A stretch of DNA of 64,000 nt from Rummeliibacillus suwonensis (lineage in GTDB: Bacteria; Bacillota; Bacilli; Bacillales_A; Planococcaceae). Numbering within the stretch: position 1 is the stretch's first letter; every line of letters starts with the position of its first letter. The notes beneath the pieces were generated by a model. The model saw only the letters and a list, made by a program, of their open reading frames with translations. It searched no databases and was not told where the DNA came from. The translations under genes and the position numbers were made by a program. The DNA lies in NCBI RefSeq assembly GCF_007896435.1, contig NZ_VCBL01000001.1, forward strand, positions 2,355,078 to 2,419,077. Reading direction: 5' to 3'. Shown here piece after piece: positions 46,038-57,447 of this stretch.

Positions 46038-48002
46038 TTAATTTAGATCTTCATATGCTATCGTCTCATCAATGATAACTTTATCATCACGTACTACTCT
46101 ATAAATAGCTTTTTGCCCTTTTTCAATTTCGAATTGTAGTTTTTTCACTTGTGTTGAATACAATTGGAATTCTTGTTCAACATCTTTAATGGAATGTGTT
46201 CGGTCTTGGATATAAATACGTACTTGTTGAGGTTCATCGGCTTTTTCTGGCTCGTACGGAATTTCGACCGATTTGACAAGCGTTTTAACAGGCTGCTGCT
46301 GAGCACCCTTTGATAAAACAACCTCAATTGTACTACCGATATCTGCTTTTTCTCCAGCTTTTGGTGATTGTGAAATAACTTGTCCTTTTGGAACTGTGTC
46401 TGAGTATTTTTCACTACCAATATGAATATGGAATCCTGAAGTTTTGGCATATGAGTTTAATCCATTTTCATCGTATCCAAGTAAATTTGCAACAATCTCC
46501 TGTTCAACACCTTTACTAACAGTTAGCGTAATGGTTGTATCTTTTGCAACAACTTTTTCTCCTTCTTCAAGAGATTGTTTAATGATCGTTCCTTCTGCGC
46601 TATCAGAATAGGTTTCATCTACCTTGACATTAAACCCTTGTTTCTCTAGAAGTTCTTTTACTTGTACAATATCTTTCCCAACATAATCAGCAATCTCCGT
46701 TTTTTTCGGACCATCACTAACAATCAGGTCGATCTCTGTTCCCTTAGTCCGTTCTTTACCTGCTTCAGGTGTTGTTGAAATCACTTTATTTTCATCAACA
46801 TCATCTGAATTTTGCTTTGTTTGATCTCCAATGACAAACCCTGCATCTTGTAAAGTACTAATTGCCTTATCAACATCTTGATTGGTTACATCAGGAACAG
46901 CAAATTTCTTTTCATCAAATAAATCCGAAAATAAAAATAATCCAATAATAAAAATCAGTAGCAAACTTACTAATACGCCCACAGATATCAGCGCCTTATT
47001 TTTTCTTTTGCCCTTCTTTTTGTCGATTTTCTCATTATTATTTGATTTTGTTTCTTTTGTAGACATCGCTTTTGTTTTCTCTAAATCTTGAGCTTCCCCC
47101 ATTTTATCCTCTTTAATGGCCGGAATAAGTTTTGTGACAGCGTCATCAATTGGCGGACTAAATTTAGCTTCATGACTGCGCGCATCAGATAACACAGTTT
47201 CTAAATCTTCCTTCATCTCTTCCACTGAGGAATAGCGATGGACAGGGTCTTTAGCTGTTGCTTTTAAAACAACATTTTCTAGACTTTGAGGAATAGAAGG
47301 TACGATTGCTTTTACAGAAGGTGTTTCTGATTGCAAATGTTTGAGTGCAATCGCTACTGCTGATTCTCCCGAGAATGGTAACTCTCCTGTCAATAACTCG
47401 TAAAGTACAATCCCTAATGAATAAATATCTGACTTTTTTGTAGCAGTACCTCCTCGAGCCTGTTCAGGTGACAAGTAATGTACGGTTCCTAATACTGAAT
47501 TCGTTCGAGTAAAGGAAGTATCTTCTAAAGCCATGGCGATCCCAAAATCAGTGATCTTCACATTACCAGATTCATCCATTAAAATATTTTGTGGCTTAAT
47601 ATCTCTATGAATAATTTGATTTTGATGTGCATGTGCGATGGCTGAAGTTAATTGTTTCATAATATCCACACATTTTGTAGGAGCAAGCGGGGCATATTTT
47701 TGTATGTATTGTTTTAAAGTTTGCCCTTTTACATATTCCATGACCAAATAGTGCATATCTCCATCTTCACCAACATCGTATATGCTGACGATATTCGGAT
47801 GTGTAAGACTAGTGGCAGATAAAGCTTCTCGCTGAAAACGACGATGCATCTCTTGTTCGTTTGAAAAATTATAATGTAAAATTTTTATCGCAACATCGCG
47901 ATCTAAAATCATATCATGAGCTAAGTAGACATTAGACATTCCTCCGCCACCAATGACATCGAGAATTTTATAACGTCCGCCGATTCTCTTTCCAACGAGC
48001 AT
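46038..48002 (-). CDS. prkC: Membrane Ser/Thr protein kinase PrkC with PASTA domains
   Basis: Senses muropeptides or lipid II and controls growth and spore germination. 654 residues: a cytoplasmic kinase domain with GGGGMSNVY (18-26), Lys40 (VAIK), HRDIKPQN (132-139) and DFG (152-154), one membrane segment (about 340-360, ISVGVLVSLLLIFIIGLFLF), then three extracellular PASTA repeats (VPDVTNQDVDKAISTLQDAG and two more) and a C-terminal beta domain. Two bases separate it from the stp phosphatase gene. Confidence 0.97.
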   Translation of the reverse strand: MLVGKRIGGRYKILDVIGGGGMSNVYLAHDMILDRDVAIKILHYNFSNEQEMHRRFQREALSATSLTHPNIVSIYDVGEDGDMHYLVMEYVKGQTLKQYIQKYAPLAPTKCVDIMKQLTSAIAHAHQNQIIHRDIKPQNILMDESGNVKITDFGIAMALEDTSFTRTNSVLGTVHYLSPEQARGGTATKKSDIYSLGIVLYELLTGELPFSGESAVAIALKHLQSETPSVKAIVPSIPQSLENVVLKATAKDPVHRYSSVEEMKEDLETVLSDARSHEAKFSPPIDDAVTKLIPAIKEDKMGEAQDLEKTKAMSTKETKSNNNEKIDKKKGKRKNKALISVGVLVSLLLIFIIGLFLFSDLFDEKKFAVPDVTNQDVDKAISTLQDAGFVIGDQTKQNSDDVDENKVISTTPEAGKERTKGTEIDLIVSDGPKKTEIADYVGKDIVQVKELLEKQGFNVKVDETYSDSAEGTIIKQSLEEGEKVVAKDTTITLTVSKGVEQEIVANLLGYDENGLNSYAKTSGFHIHIGSEKYSDTVPKGQVISQSPKAGEKADIGSTIEVVLSKGAQQQPVKTLVKSVEIPYEPEKADEPQQVRIYIQDRTHSIKDVEQEFQLYSTQVKKLQFEIEKGQKAIYRVVRDDKVIIDETIAYEDLN

Positions 48003-48004
48003 TC

Positions 48005-48754
48005 TTACACCTCCTTAAGGTCTTTCGATAATAGGATGAGTGTAATATTATCCTCTCCACCATTATCATTCGCTAATTGGACAAGTTGACTACCTTTTTC
48101 TTGAATAGTAGCTGAACTCATAATAATATTGTGCATGTCATTATTTGATATTTTATTGCTTAATCCATCGGAACAAATAAGCATATATGAATCATCTACT
48201 AATTCAACTTTGTAGCTATCAGGTTCAATAGTAGATTCCGTCCCTAATGATTTAATGATATAATTTTTTTTCGGATGACTTTCAGCTTCTTCCTCGCTGA
48301 TTTCACCATTATCTACAAGAATATTGACATATGAGTGATCTCTAGTAACTAGGCGAATCTCCTCTTGCGTCACAAAATACACACGACTATCTCCTACATG
48401 GCAAATGGCCGTTTGATCCCCATCAATTAGAACCGCAATAAGTGTTGTCCCCATGCCTTGGCAATCTTCATGTGTTAAAGAGTATTGATACAATGTTGTG
48501 TTGAGTTCCTTTACGGTTGAAACCAACCATTGTTCAATCGATTCATTTGATGCAAAATGGCCTGCATCTGCCTTTAAAAATAACTCTTCAAAATGTGTCA
48601 CAGCCATATGACTGGCAACATCACCCGCATTATGACCGCCCATACCATCTGCAACAATAGCCAGTTGATAGGAATCATCACGCGAGATAAAAGTTGCCGA
48701 GTCTTCATTGACTGCCCTTTTCTTTCCAATATCACTTACAATGGTATATCTCAC
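48005..48754 (-). CDS. stp: PP2C-type Ser/Thr phosphatase (PrpC/Stp)
   Basis: Metal-dependent phosphatase that reverses PrkC phosphorylation. 249 residues with metal-binding motifs: DGMGGHNAGDVAS near 36-48, VGDSRVYF near 120, CSDGLSN near 193 and GGEDNITLILL near 232. It is named prpC in B. subtilis; stp avoids confusion with methylcitrate synthase. It is coupled to prkC (2-base gap) and 14 bases after rlmN. Confidence 0.96.
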   Translation of the reverse strand: MRYTIVSDIGKKRAVNEDSATFISRDDSYQLAIVADGMGGHNAGDVASHMAVTHFEELFLKADAGHFASNESIEQWLVSTVKELNTTLYQYSLTHEDCQGMGTTLIAVLIDGDQTAICHVGDSRVYFVTQEEIRLVTRDHSYVNILVDNGEISEEEAESHPKKNYIIKSLGTESTIEPDSYKVELVDDSYMLICSDGLSNKISNNDMHNIIMSSATIQEKGSQLVQLANDNGGEDNITLILLSKDLKEV

Positions 48755-48768
48755 AATGTATCACCTCA

Positions 48769-49869
48769 TTAGTGGGTCGTCTCTTCTTTTCTCTCCTTCG
48801 CACGCAATTGACCACAAGCTGCATCAATATCTGAGCCATGCTCACGACGAATTGTAACATTGACACCATGTTTTTTTAATGTTTTTTCAAAATCAAAAAT
48901 CTTATTTCTAGGTGTTCGAACATAATCGCGTTCTGGCACATAGTTAACCGGAATCAAATTGACGTGGCATTTAATCCCTTTCACAAGTTGCGCTAGCTCT
49001 TCTGCATGTGCAACTGAATCATTGACACCCCCAAACAAACCGTATTCAAAACTAATCCGACGTCCTGTTTTTTCAGTGTAATATTTGACTGCCTCCATTA
49101 AATCTGGTAGCTTATACGCTCTCGCAATCGGCATCAATTGTTGTCGTAATTCTTGAGAAGGTGCATGTAAGGATAATGCAAAGTTAATCTGTAATTGCTC
49201 ATCAGCAAATCGATAAATCTTTGGAATAATGCCACTTGTTGAAACCGTAATATGACGTGCACCAATATTTAAACCCTTTTCATGGTTGATGACCTTTAAA
49301 AATTGCATCATAGAATCATAATTATCAAATGGTTCGCCGATTCCCATAATAACAACTGAGCTTACTCGTTGATCCTTTTCATCTAAAGCCTGTTGAACTT
49401 TGACCACTTGTTCAACGATTTCTCCTGGTAGTAAATGCCGCTTTAAACCACCTAATGTAGACGCACAGAACGTACATCCAATACGACATCCAACTTGAGT
49501 GGTTACACATACAGAATTACCATAATCATGTGCCATTAATACAGTTTCGATGGAATATCCATCTTGCAATTGAAATAAAAATTTAATAGTCCCATCTTTT
49601 GATTCTTGTTTTACGAGAGTTTTCAATGTGCTGAATGCGAATTCTTGTTGCAATTTATCGCGTAATGCTTTTGAAAGATTGGACATTTCTTCAAAACTTG
49701 TGACGCGTTTTATATATAACCAATCAAAAATTTGAGCAGCTCTAAATGGTTTTTCACCCTGTTCGATAAGCCATTCTTGTAATTGATCAGGTAATAACGA
49801 ATAAATGGATTCGCGAAGCTCCGGTTTTTCTTTTTTTACTCTGGCTGTTTTTTTTATTTCTTGATCCAT
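48769..49869 (-). CDS. rlmN: Radical-SAM 23S rRNA/tRNA (adenine-C2) methyltransferase RlmN
   Basis: Adds the C2 methyl group to A2503 of 23S rRNA and A37 of tRNAs. 366 residues with the radical SAM cysteines Cys128, Cys132 and Cys135 ([12 protein letters not shown]). A late Cys in the C-terminal [10 protein letters not shown] block is the methylation-cycle cysteine. Cfr resistance methyltransferases are related, but context and sequence are RlmN. The start overlaps the rsmB stop by one base. Confidence 0.96.
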   Translation of the reverse strand: MDQEIKKTARVKKEKPELRESIYSLLPDQLQEWLIEQGEKPFRAAQIFDWLYIKRVTSFEEMSNLSKALRDKLQQEFAFSTLKTLVKQESKDGTIKFLFQLQDGYSIETVLMAHDYGNSVCVTTQVGCRIGCTFCASTLGGLKRHLLPGEIVEQVVKVQQALDEKDQRVSSVVIMGIGEPFDNYDSMMQFLKVINHEKGLNIGARHITVSTSGIIPKIYRFADEQLQINFALSLHAPSQELRQQLMPIARAYKLPDLMEAVKYYTEKTGRRISFEYGLFGGVNDSVAHAEELAQLVKGIKCHVNLIPVNYVPERDYVRTPRNKIFDFEKTLKKHGVNVTIRREHGSDIDAACGQLRAKERKEETTH

Positions 49870-51242
49870 TACTTTGTGGATCCTCCTTTTTTTATAAAAG
49901 CAGCAACAAAAAAGCCGTCACTACCAAAATCTTGTGGAAAGACTTGCATCATGCCTTCCGTTTTCAGTGCGTGTAATGCTTCGGGTACATTTTTCACGGG
50001 GGATAATTCCATATCAGGATGAGTTCGCAAAAATATTTCAACAGTACCGTTGTTCTCCATTTTATCAATTGTACATGTACTGTAAACCATTTTGCCTTCA
50101 TTTTTTAATAAAGTATATGCAGTATTTAATAGTTGAAGCTGGATTTTTTGTAAAGATTCAAAATCTGCTTCTTTTTTCGTATATTTGATGTCGGGTTTAC
50201 GTCGTATAACACCAAGGCCACTGCAAGGTGCATCCACTAAAATTCGATCAAATGATTCCTTATCAAATATTGAAAGGGCCTCTCTTCCATCTAATACGCG
50301 AGGCTGGATGATCGATAAATCTAGACGATCGGCATTTTGCTGAATCAGCTTTATTTTATGCGGATGTAAATCAGTTGCAACTAGTTCACCTTGGTTATTC
50401 ATCTTTTCAGCTATATGAGTGGTTTTTCCGCCTGGAGCTGCACACATATCTAAAACGCGCATTCCTGGTTTTACTTCTAAAGCATATGCAGGCAACATGG
50501 AACTCTCATCTTGAATGGTAATAAGTCCTTCTTTAAATGCAGTCGAACGAGCAGCCTGTCCCTCGATAATGTGTAAGCATTCTGGCACTACTGCGCTACG
50601 TTTTACAGCGAATTGATCATCCCATAGACTACGCAATGCTTCGTCAACAGTTGCTTTTGTCGTATTGACACGTACAGTTTGTATAGGTGGTAGATTATTT
50701 TCAAATAAAATATCTGATGTTTTTTCTAAACCAAAGCCATCGATATAACGACGAACAAGCCATTGAGGGTGACTTGTCTCAATCGCTAGACGTTCTGTAT
50801 CATTATCAATCGTTGTTGTATCACGTAGACCATCACGTAAAATAGAACGCAGAATTCCATTAACAGTTGCGCTAATACCACGATGACGAGCACGATGCTT
50901 CGCAATTTCAACGGCTTCATTGACAGCCGCATGATCAGGGATTTTTGTTAAAAAAGCGATTTGATATAAAGATAAACGCAATAACCAGCGCACCCAATCA
51001 TCGAGTTTACCACGTACATATGGCTCCAAATAATAATCGAGTGTCATTTTATATTGCAATGTGCCATACGTGATTTCTGTTAATAAGCCACGATCTTTTG
51101 CGTCAATTTTATACCTTTCAATTGTTTGATGTAGCAGCAAATTGCTATAAGCTTGTTGTCGATCAACAGCCAGTAGGATTGTCAATGCTGCATCACGGAC
51201 ATTGCCATCCCAAATAGGTGCTACATTTTTGTTTTTACTCAT
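49869..51242 (-). CDS. rsmB: 16S rRNA (cytosine-967-C5) methyltransferase RsmB
   Basis: SAM-dependent m5C enzyme. 457 residues: a NusB-like RNA-binding domain (1-150), SAM motif [18 protein letters not shown] near 258, catalytic cysteine in [16 protein letters not shown] near 325 and the second cysteine in [11 protein letters not shown]. It overlaps fmt upstream by 4 bases (ATGA), so translation is coupled. Confidence 0.96.
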   Translation of the reverse strand: MSKNKNVAPIWDGNVRDAALTILLAVDRQQAYSNLLLHQTIERYKIDAKDRGLLTEITYGTLQYKMTLDYYLEPYVRGKLDDWVRWLLRLSLYQIAFLTKIPDHAAVNEAVEIAKHRARHRGISATVNGILRSILRDGLRDTTTIDNDTERLAIETSHPQWLVRRYIDGFGLEKTSDILFENNLPPIQTVRVNTTKATVDEALRSLWDDQFAVKRSAVVPECLHIIEGQAARSTAFKEGLITIQDESSMLPAYALEVKPGMRVLDMCAAPGGKTTHIAEKMNNQGELVATDLHPHKIKLIQQNADRLDLSIIQPRVLDGREALSIFDKESFDRILVDAPCSGLGVIRRKPDIKYTKKEADFESLQKIQLQLLNTAYTLLKNEGKMVYSTCTIDKMENNGTVEIFLRTHPDMELSPVKNVPEALHALKTEGMMQVFPQDFGSDGFFVAAFIKKGGSTK

Positions 51243-52180
51243 TCAAAATGATCTCCTATCTGTAATTTAGATCCTACACCATTTAGGTAATTCACCGCTT
51301 CCATTCTTTTTTTACCAGCAGGTTGCAAATCCACAATATCAATCGCTTGCCCATCTCCCGTCGCAACAGTAAAGAATTTTTTCGAAATTCCAATCACTGT
51401 ACCAGGTTTTTCATGATGTGTAACCGTCGATTTTTTTGCCCACCAAACTTTCACGTTTTGCCCATCAAGTGTTGTATAAGCAATCGGCCATGGATGCAAA
51501 CCACGTATTTGATTGTAAATATCTATATTACTCTTTGCCCAATCGATGCGTTCTTGTTCACGTGAAATATTATGAGCAAAAGATACCTTTGACTCATCTT
51601 GCGGAATTCGATGATTAGTACCATTAATAATCGAAGGAAGAGTGACCTTCAATAAGTCTCGACCAATAATACTTAATTTATCAAATAATAGACCTGTATA
51701 ATCTTCTTCCTCAATGGCTATCGCCTGTTGTGCGATAATATCTCCCGCATCTAATTTTTCAGCCATATACATAATGGTTACACCTGTTTCTTTTTGACCA
51801 TCGATTACTGCTTGATGGATAGGTGCACCTCCACGATATGCAGGAAGTAATGACGCGTGAACATTTATACAACCAAGTCTAGGTGTATCTAATAATTCTT
51901 TCGGTAAAATTTGTCCAAAGGCAGCCGTCACGATTAAATCAGGATTTAATGCGATGATTTGTTGTAATTCTTGTGAACCCTTTAAACGCTCTGGTTGTAT
52001 AACTGGTAGTCCAAGTTCTACCGCTGCAGCCTTGACAGGTGTTGGTGTTAAAACGTGTTTACGACCAACTGGGCGATCTGGCTGAGTAACTACCGTTTGA
52101 ATCTCATACCCTTCTTCATACAACATTTTCAAGATAGGTACAGAGAAATCGGGTGTGCCCATGAAAACGACTGAAGTCAT
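51239..52180 (-). CDS. fmt: Methionyl-tRNA formyltransferase
   Basis: Formylates initiator Met-tRNA with 10-formyl-THF. 313 residues: [15 protein letters not shown] at 6-20 and the catalytic block [20 protein letters not shown] near 105-124 (Asn, His), with Asp in KLDAGDI near 142. A C-terminal OB-like domain binds tRNA. It overlaps def by 4 bases and rsmB by 4, forming a translation-start module. Confidence 0.97.
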   Translation of the reverse strand: MTSVVFMGTPDFSVPILKMLYEEGYEIQTVVTQPDRPVGRKHVLTPTPVKAAAVELGLPVIQPERLKGSQELQQIIALNPDLIVTAAFGQILPKELLDTPRLGCINVHASLLPAYRGGAPIHQAVIDGQKETGVTIMYMAEKLDAGDIIAQQAIAIEEEDYTGLLFDKLSIIGRDLLKVTLPSIINGTNHRIPQDESKVSFAHNISREQERIDWAKSNIDIYNQIRGLHPWPIAYTTLDGQNVKVWWAKKSTVTHHEKPGTVIGISKKFFTVATGDGQAIDIVDLQPAGKKRMEAVNYLNGVGSKLQIGDHFE

Positions 52181-52680
52181 TGCTCTTCATCCTCCTCCGC
52201 ATACATTTCTTCTATTTCTTTTAATGTATAAGTTTTGATTATTTTTTTATCAAATAATATGCCATGTAGATGATCTACTTCGTGTTGAATCACACGCGCA
52301 TCAAAATCATAAGCTTCTAATTCATATAACTCACCATTTCGATCTTGCGCTTGAACTTTGATATATAATGGGCGTTCGACATCACCATATAAATCTGGAA
52401 AACTTAAACAACCTTCGATATCAACGCCAGTATCTTCAGAAACTTCTACTATCACTGGATTAATCAGTTCTAATAGATCTCGTTCTTCCCCAAGCTCTAC
52501 AACAGCCGCTTGGATACTTTTATCGACTTGTGGGGCAGCGATCCCTACACCATCATTTTCAAGCATTGTTTCATACATATCGTCTAGCAATTTTGCTAAC
52601 TCATCATCAAATTGAACGATTGCAGACGCTTTTGTTTCCAGTACCTTTGCAGGGTTTTTTATAATTTCTAATAATGCCAT
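52177..52680 (-). CDS. def: Peptide deformylase
   Basis: Removes the formyl group from new proteins. The start is the ATG at 52680 ([14 protein letters not shown].., 167 residues), 7 bases after AAGAGG. A longer frame from 52719 has no ribosome site. Three motifs hold the metal ion: GVGIAAPQ (44-51), EGCLS with Cys91, and QHEVDHLHG with His133, Glu134 and His137. It is a type 1 enzyme by length. A repeat fragment lies between it and priA. Confidence 0.96.
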   Translation of the reverse strand: MALLEIIKNPAKVLETKASAIVQFDDELAKLLDDMYETMLENDGVGIAAPQVDKSIQAAVVELGEERDLLELINPVIVEVSEDTGVDIEGCLSFPDLYGDVERPLYIKVQAQDRNGELYELEAYDFDARVIQHEVDHLHGILFDKKIIKTYTLKEIEEMYAEEDEEQ

Positions 52681-52702
52681 TTGAAACCTCTTTTCTTCTC
52701 TT

Positions 52703-52739
52703 ATAAAGTGAAACTTCATTCAGGGGGTCTTAAGTGTAT
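52703..52739 (+). repeat. Fragment F of the structured repeat between priA and def
   Basis: ATAAAGTGAAACTTCATTCA is identical to the left end of the copy at 63886. It is joined to GGGGGTCTTA, as in the right arm of copy D, with everything between deleted. It ends at the priA stop codon (52739-52741). Confidence 0.7.
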
Positions 52740-55147
52740 TAAATAGACGATGGATCTAAATCAACAGTTAGTTGAACTCCCTTTTTGACCCATTCCGTAC
52801 GGTACAACCGGATCAATTGTTGCAATGTTTCAATTAGATTCGGCTCTTTTTTATATTTTATCAAACATTGATAACGATATCGATTTTGAACTCGGCTAAT
52901 GGAAGCAGCAGTAGGCCCGATCAGTACAACTTGTTTGGAGAGTTTTAGTTTTAACCAATCCATAGCCTTCCCCGCATATTCCGCTGCCATCATAACATCT
53001 TCATGTGTTATTTGTATAAGTACAACGAAAAAATAGGGTGGATAAGCAAACTTATGTCGCATGGCCATTTCTTGCTCATAGAATGGTTCATAGTGCTGCT
53101 CTTTTGACAATTGGATGGCATAATGCTCAGGCGTATATGTTTGAATAATCACTTCACCTGGTAAATCATGACGACCTGCACGACCACTTACTTGTGTTAA
53201 TAATTGAAAAGTACGTTCAGCTGCACGGAAATCGGGAAGGTTTAAGGATGTATCTGCACTTAATACCCCGACTAATGTGATTTTTGGAAAATCTAGCCCC
53301 TTGGCAATCATCTGAGTTCCCAATAAAATATCTGCCTTGCCAGCACCAAAATCATCTAATATACGTTCATGTGCCCCTTTTTGTCTTGTTGTATCAACAT
53401 CCATTCGCAACACTCTGGCTTCAGGAAAAACTTTATGAATCTCAGCCTCGATTTTTTGAGTACCTGTTCCAAAAAAACGAATATGCTCACTATGGCACTC
53501 TGGGCACTCTGTTGGAACACGCTCTTCATATCCACAATAATGGCATTTTAACGTTTCTGTTGAACGATGATAAGTCATAGAAATATCGCAGTTTTTACAT
53601 TGCACGACCGTTCCGCAATCACGACATAAAACAAAGGATGAATATCCCCGACGATTCAAAAATAAGACCATCTGCTCTTTTTTCTCCAGTCTTACTTTCA
53701 TAGCATCTGCTAAAGATTGCGAAAACATTGAACGATTTCCTTTATGAAGCTCTTCACGCATATCTACTACTTGAACAGTAGGTAAAGCTTGTTTCTTTGC
53801 TCTTTGAGATAATGTCAGTAAAGTATAAATATTTTTCTTTGCTCTAGCAAAAGACTCAAGTGAGGGGGTAGCACTTCCTAGGATAACGGGACATTGATGG
53901 AATTGACTTCGCCAAATCGCAACATCTCTTGCATGATATCGTGGTGTATCTTCTTGCTTATAGGTGGATTCATGTTCTTCATCTAAAATAATCAGTCCTA
54001 GATTAGTAAATGGGGCAAAAATCGCAGATCTAGCCCCAACAGCGACCTTTACTTCCCCACGTCCGATTTTCCTCCATTCATCATACTTCTCGCCCTTTGA
54101 TAATCCGCTATGCATCACTGCTACTAAATCACCAAAACGTGCACGAAATCGCTCTGTCATTTGAGGAGTCAACGAAATTTCAGGTACTAGCACAATAGCC
54201 TCTTGTCCGTGATTGATCGCTTCTTGAATGGCTTGTAGATACACTTCTGTTTTCCCACTGCCTGTTACACCATGTAATAAGAAAGTTGTAGCCATCTTTG
54301 ATTTCATCGATTGTAAAATTTGATATAGTGCAACATCTTGCTCATCTGTCAATTGAAGCGCTACAGATTTATGTACATCTTTTGAAAAAGGGTTACGATA
54401 GATCTCTTCTTGGAAATAGCTAGCTGCACCTTTTTCAATGACTGCATTCAATACGGCAGGTGTAATATTCAATGTTTCACAGAGTCTTTGTGGGATAAAC
54501 TCTTCTCCTGCATGTTCTACCATCCATTCAGCCACTTGCAATTGTTTCTTTGCACGTTTAGGGATCGTTGTCGTAATTTCTCGTAATTGTGGCACATCAC
54601 CTAGCACTTTTACTTTGCGAACTGCTTTCACTTGCCCTTGTTGCTTCACAATTGTTCTTTGCTCAACAAGACCTTGCTTCATACAATATTTAAGCGGCTT
54701 TAATAGATCAGCCGCTTCCACTTTTTTATACGGAATTACCTCTTTTTGACCAAACAAAGCCTGTAATTCCGCAGGTAAATTGGACAGTTCAGTCGTTCGT
54801 TTGATAGACTTCTCATATTTTGCACGTAAAGCGGATGGTAGCATAACTTGTAATGCATCTATCTCATAGCATAAAGTATGCACAGTCATCCACTTTGCAA
54901 GTTTAAGCATCTCTTCCGTTAACACTGGTTCTAAATCTAAAAGCTGTGCGATTGCTTTAAGTTTATCTACTGGTACATCTGTTTCATCTTTTAACGCTGT
55001 GATAAACCCAAGAACATTTCTTGGACCGAATGGCACTTTAACACGACACCCCACCTCTACCAATTCCTCTAGCTCCAGAGGAACCAAATAATCAAATGGT
55101 CTGTCCACAGGATAAGCAGAAACATCGACAATAATTTGTGCAATCAT
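52739..55147 (-). CDS. priA: Primosomal helicase PriA
   Basis: Restarts collapsed replication forks. The start is the ATG at 55147 (MIAQIIVDVSAYPVD.., 802 residues), whose ATGA overlaps the coaBC stop; a GTG two codons upstream is also possible. It has a DNA-binding N-terminus, Walker A LHGVTGSGKTEVYLQAI near 290, DEEH box ILDEEHESTYKQ near 385, and paired zinc sites (CRDCGTVVQCKNC, CHYCGYEERVPTECPEC). The C-terminal helicase half has GTQMIAKGLDFP. Confidence 0.95.
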   Translation of the reverse strand: MIAQIIVDVSAYPVDRPFDYLVPLELEELVEVGCRVKVPFGPRNVLGFITALKDETDVPVDKLKAIAQLLDLEPVLTEEMLKLAKWMTVHTLCYEIDALQVMLPSALRAKYEKSIKRTTELSNLPAELQALFGQKEVIPYKKVEAADLLKPLKYCMKQGLVEQRTIVKQQGQVKAVRKVKVLGDVPQLREITTTIPKRAKKQLQVAEWMVEHAGEEFIPQRLCETLNITPAVLNAVIEKGAASYFQEEIYRNPFSKDVHKSVALQLTDEQDVALYQILQSMKSKMATTFLLHGVTGSGKTEVYLQAIQEAINHGQEAIVLVPEISLTPQMTERFRARFGDLVAVMHSGLSKGEKYDEWRKIGRGEVKVAVGARSAIFAPFTNLGLIILDEEHESTYKQEDTPRYHARDVAIWRSQFHQCPVILGSATPSLESFARAKKNIYTLLTLSQRAKKQALPTVQVVDMREELHKGNRSMFSQSLADAMKVRLEKKEQMVLFLNRRGYSSFVLCRDCGTVVQCKNCDISMTYHRSTETLKCHYCGYEERVPTECPECHSEHIRFFGTGTQKIEAEIHKVFPEARVLRMDVDTTRQKGAHERILDDFGAGKADILLGTQMIAKGLDFPKITLVGVLSADTSLNLPDFRAAERTFQLLTQVSGRAGRHDLPGEVIIQTYTPEHYAIQLSKEQHYEPFYEQEMAMRHKFAYPPYFFVVLIQITHEDVMMAAEYAGKAMDWLKLKLSKQVVLIGPTAASISRVQNRYRYQCLIKYKKEPNLIETLQQLIRLYRTEWVKKGVQLTVDLDPSSI

Positions 55148-56349
55148 TGCCACATACCCTCTCTTTTTAAGATTGTTGTGAATAATTCAATTGCTAGTTT
55201 CTCTTTCGGCATAGATTCATAACTTTGTTGAAATCCTTCTTTACCGACTAACGTGACTGTGTTTGAATCAGCTCCAAAACCACGATCTGATTTTGAAACA
55301 TCATTTGCGATAATATAATCCGCATTTTTTTTGATTAATTTACCTTTTGCATATTCTAATACATCATTCGTTTCTGCGGCGAAACCTATTAATAATTGAT
55401 GTTGTTTAAGCTCTCCTAAAGTAAGTAATATATCAGTTGTTCTCACAAGCTCTATAGCTGTATGATCAAATTGTTTTTTCATTTTTTGGGACAAACTGAT
55501 TTCAGGACGATAATCCGCTACTGCTGCCGCTTTTACGACGATATTTGCATGATCGTATTCTTTTAAAATAGCTTTCAGCATGTCTTCAGCACTCTCTACA
55601 GAAATCAGCTTTACACCTGCTGGAGGAGTTATTTCTACTGGTCCTGAAACAAGTATTGTATCTGCACCGAGCTTTTGTGCCGCAGCTGCCATCGCATAAC
55701 CCATTTTTCCAGAGGAAAAGTTCGTTAAATAACGAACGGGATCTATTCTTTCTCTAGTTGGTCCTGCAGACACGACCACTTTCTTTCCTTTCAATGGTAA
55801 ATTTTCTGGTTTGAAAAACTGTTCCACTAAAGAAACTATTTTTCCTGGCTCTTCTAAACGCCCTTTTCCAACATAGCCACACGCTAAAATACCTTCCGAA
55901 GGCTCTATAAATTCATAGCCATCTTTTGCTAAGCGTTCGATATTTCTTTTTACTGCTGGATGATTATACATATGAACATTCATAGCTGGGGCTACCCAAA
56001 CTTTTGCAGTGGTAGCAAGTAACGTTGTTGTCACCATATCATCAGCAATCCCATTGGCAAGCTTACCGAGCATATTAGCTGTAGCTGGGGCAACAATCAC
56101 AAGATCGGCCCAATCCGCTAACTCAATATGAGCTATAGCTCCAGAGTCTTTTTCATCAAAAGTATCAATGTATACATCGTTTTTGGACATGACTTGAAAA
56201 CTCAAAGGAGTAACAAAACGGGTTGCAGATTCTGTCATCATTACTTTCACATGCGCACCTGCTTGCGTAAGCTTACTCACCAGTGCAACTGCCTTATAAA
56301 CTGCGATTCCACCTGATACACAAAGTAAAATGTTCTTATTTGCAATCAT
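55144..56349 (-). CDS. coaBC: CoaBC, phosphopantothenoylcysteine synthetase/decarboxylase
   Basis: Bifunctional CoA-pathway enzyme. The N-terminal flavoprotein decarboxylase (CoaC, 1-185) has SGGIAVYKAV, the PXMNXXMW-like APAMNVHMYNHP and the catalytic cysteine in GILACGYVGKGRL. The C-terminal synthetase (CoaB, from about 188) starts KGKKVVVSAGPTRERIDPVR and has KAAAVADYRP. 401 residues, normal length. It is followed by priA with a 4-base overlap. rpoZ lies about 200 bases upstream. Confidence 0.96.
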   Translation of the reverse strand: MIANKNILLCVSGGIAVYKAVALVSKLTQAGAHVKVMMTESATRFVTPLSFQVMSKNDVYIDTFDEKDSGAIAHIELADWADLVIVAPATANMLGKLANGIADDMVTTTLLATTAKVWVAPAMNVHMYNHPAVKRNIERLAKDGYEFIEPSEGILACGYVGKGRLEEPGKIVSLVEQFFKPENLPLKGKKVVVSAGPTRERIDPVRYLTNFSSGKMGYAMAAAAQKLGADTILVSGPVEITPPAGVKLISVESAEDMLKAILKEYDHANIVVKAAAVADYRPEISLSQKMKKQFDHTAIELVRTTDILLTLGELKQHQLLIGFAAETNDVLEYAKGKLIKKNADYIIANDVSKSDRGFGADSNTVTLVGKEGFQQSYESMPKEKLAIELFTTILKREGMWQ

Positions 56350-56551
56350 GTTTTTCTTCCTCTCGAAACAACATAAGCCCCCAAAGAAAAACTTCTCTAG
56401 GAGCTACAGCGTTTTAGTTAATCAATGCACCTCGGCAAAACACAGCAAGATTTTGTCAAGTCAATTTGATTAATTCCCATCAAAAATCTGTGTAAACTGC
56501 CGGAAGCTTTAACCTCAATTAGTGAATGCTTATACACCCATTGAATAAGGG

Positions 56552-56776
56552 TTAAACTTCATCTTCATAAACTTTTGTTTCATCTTGATCTTCTATTGTA
56601 AGAACGCCAGCGGCAACTTCCTCAAGTGCTTTCCCTACGCTTTTATAAGAAACATATGAAGATAAACGTTCTGGACTGCCTTCTTGCATGGCACGAGCTC
56701 TTTTAGCAGCAAGACTTACAAGTGAATACTTTGAATCGATTTTAGTTTTTAAAACATCAACAGATGGATATAGCAT
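56552..56776 (-). CDS. rpoZ: RNA polymerase omega subunit
   Basis: 74-residue subunit that stabilises beta-prime. The core [19 protein letters not shown] (14-32) and the [13 protein letters not shown] block are diagnostic. Three bases separate it from gmk, giving the usual gmk-rpoZ pair. Confidence 0.96.
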   Translation of the reverse strand: MLYPSVDVLKTKIDSKYSLVSLAAKRARAMQEGSPERLSSYVSYKSVGKALEEVAAGVLTIEDQDETKVYEDEV

Positions 56777-56779
56777 CTA

Positions 56780-57427
<648 letters not shown>

Positions 57428-57447
57428 TCATACAATAAGTATTGCTA

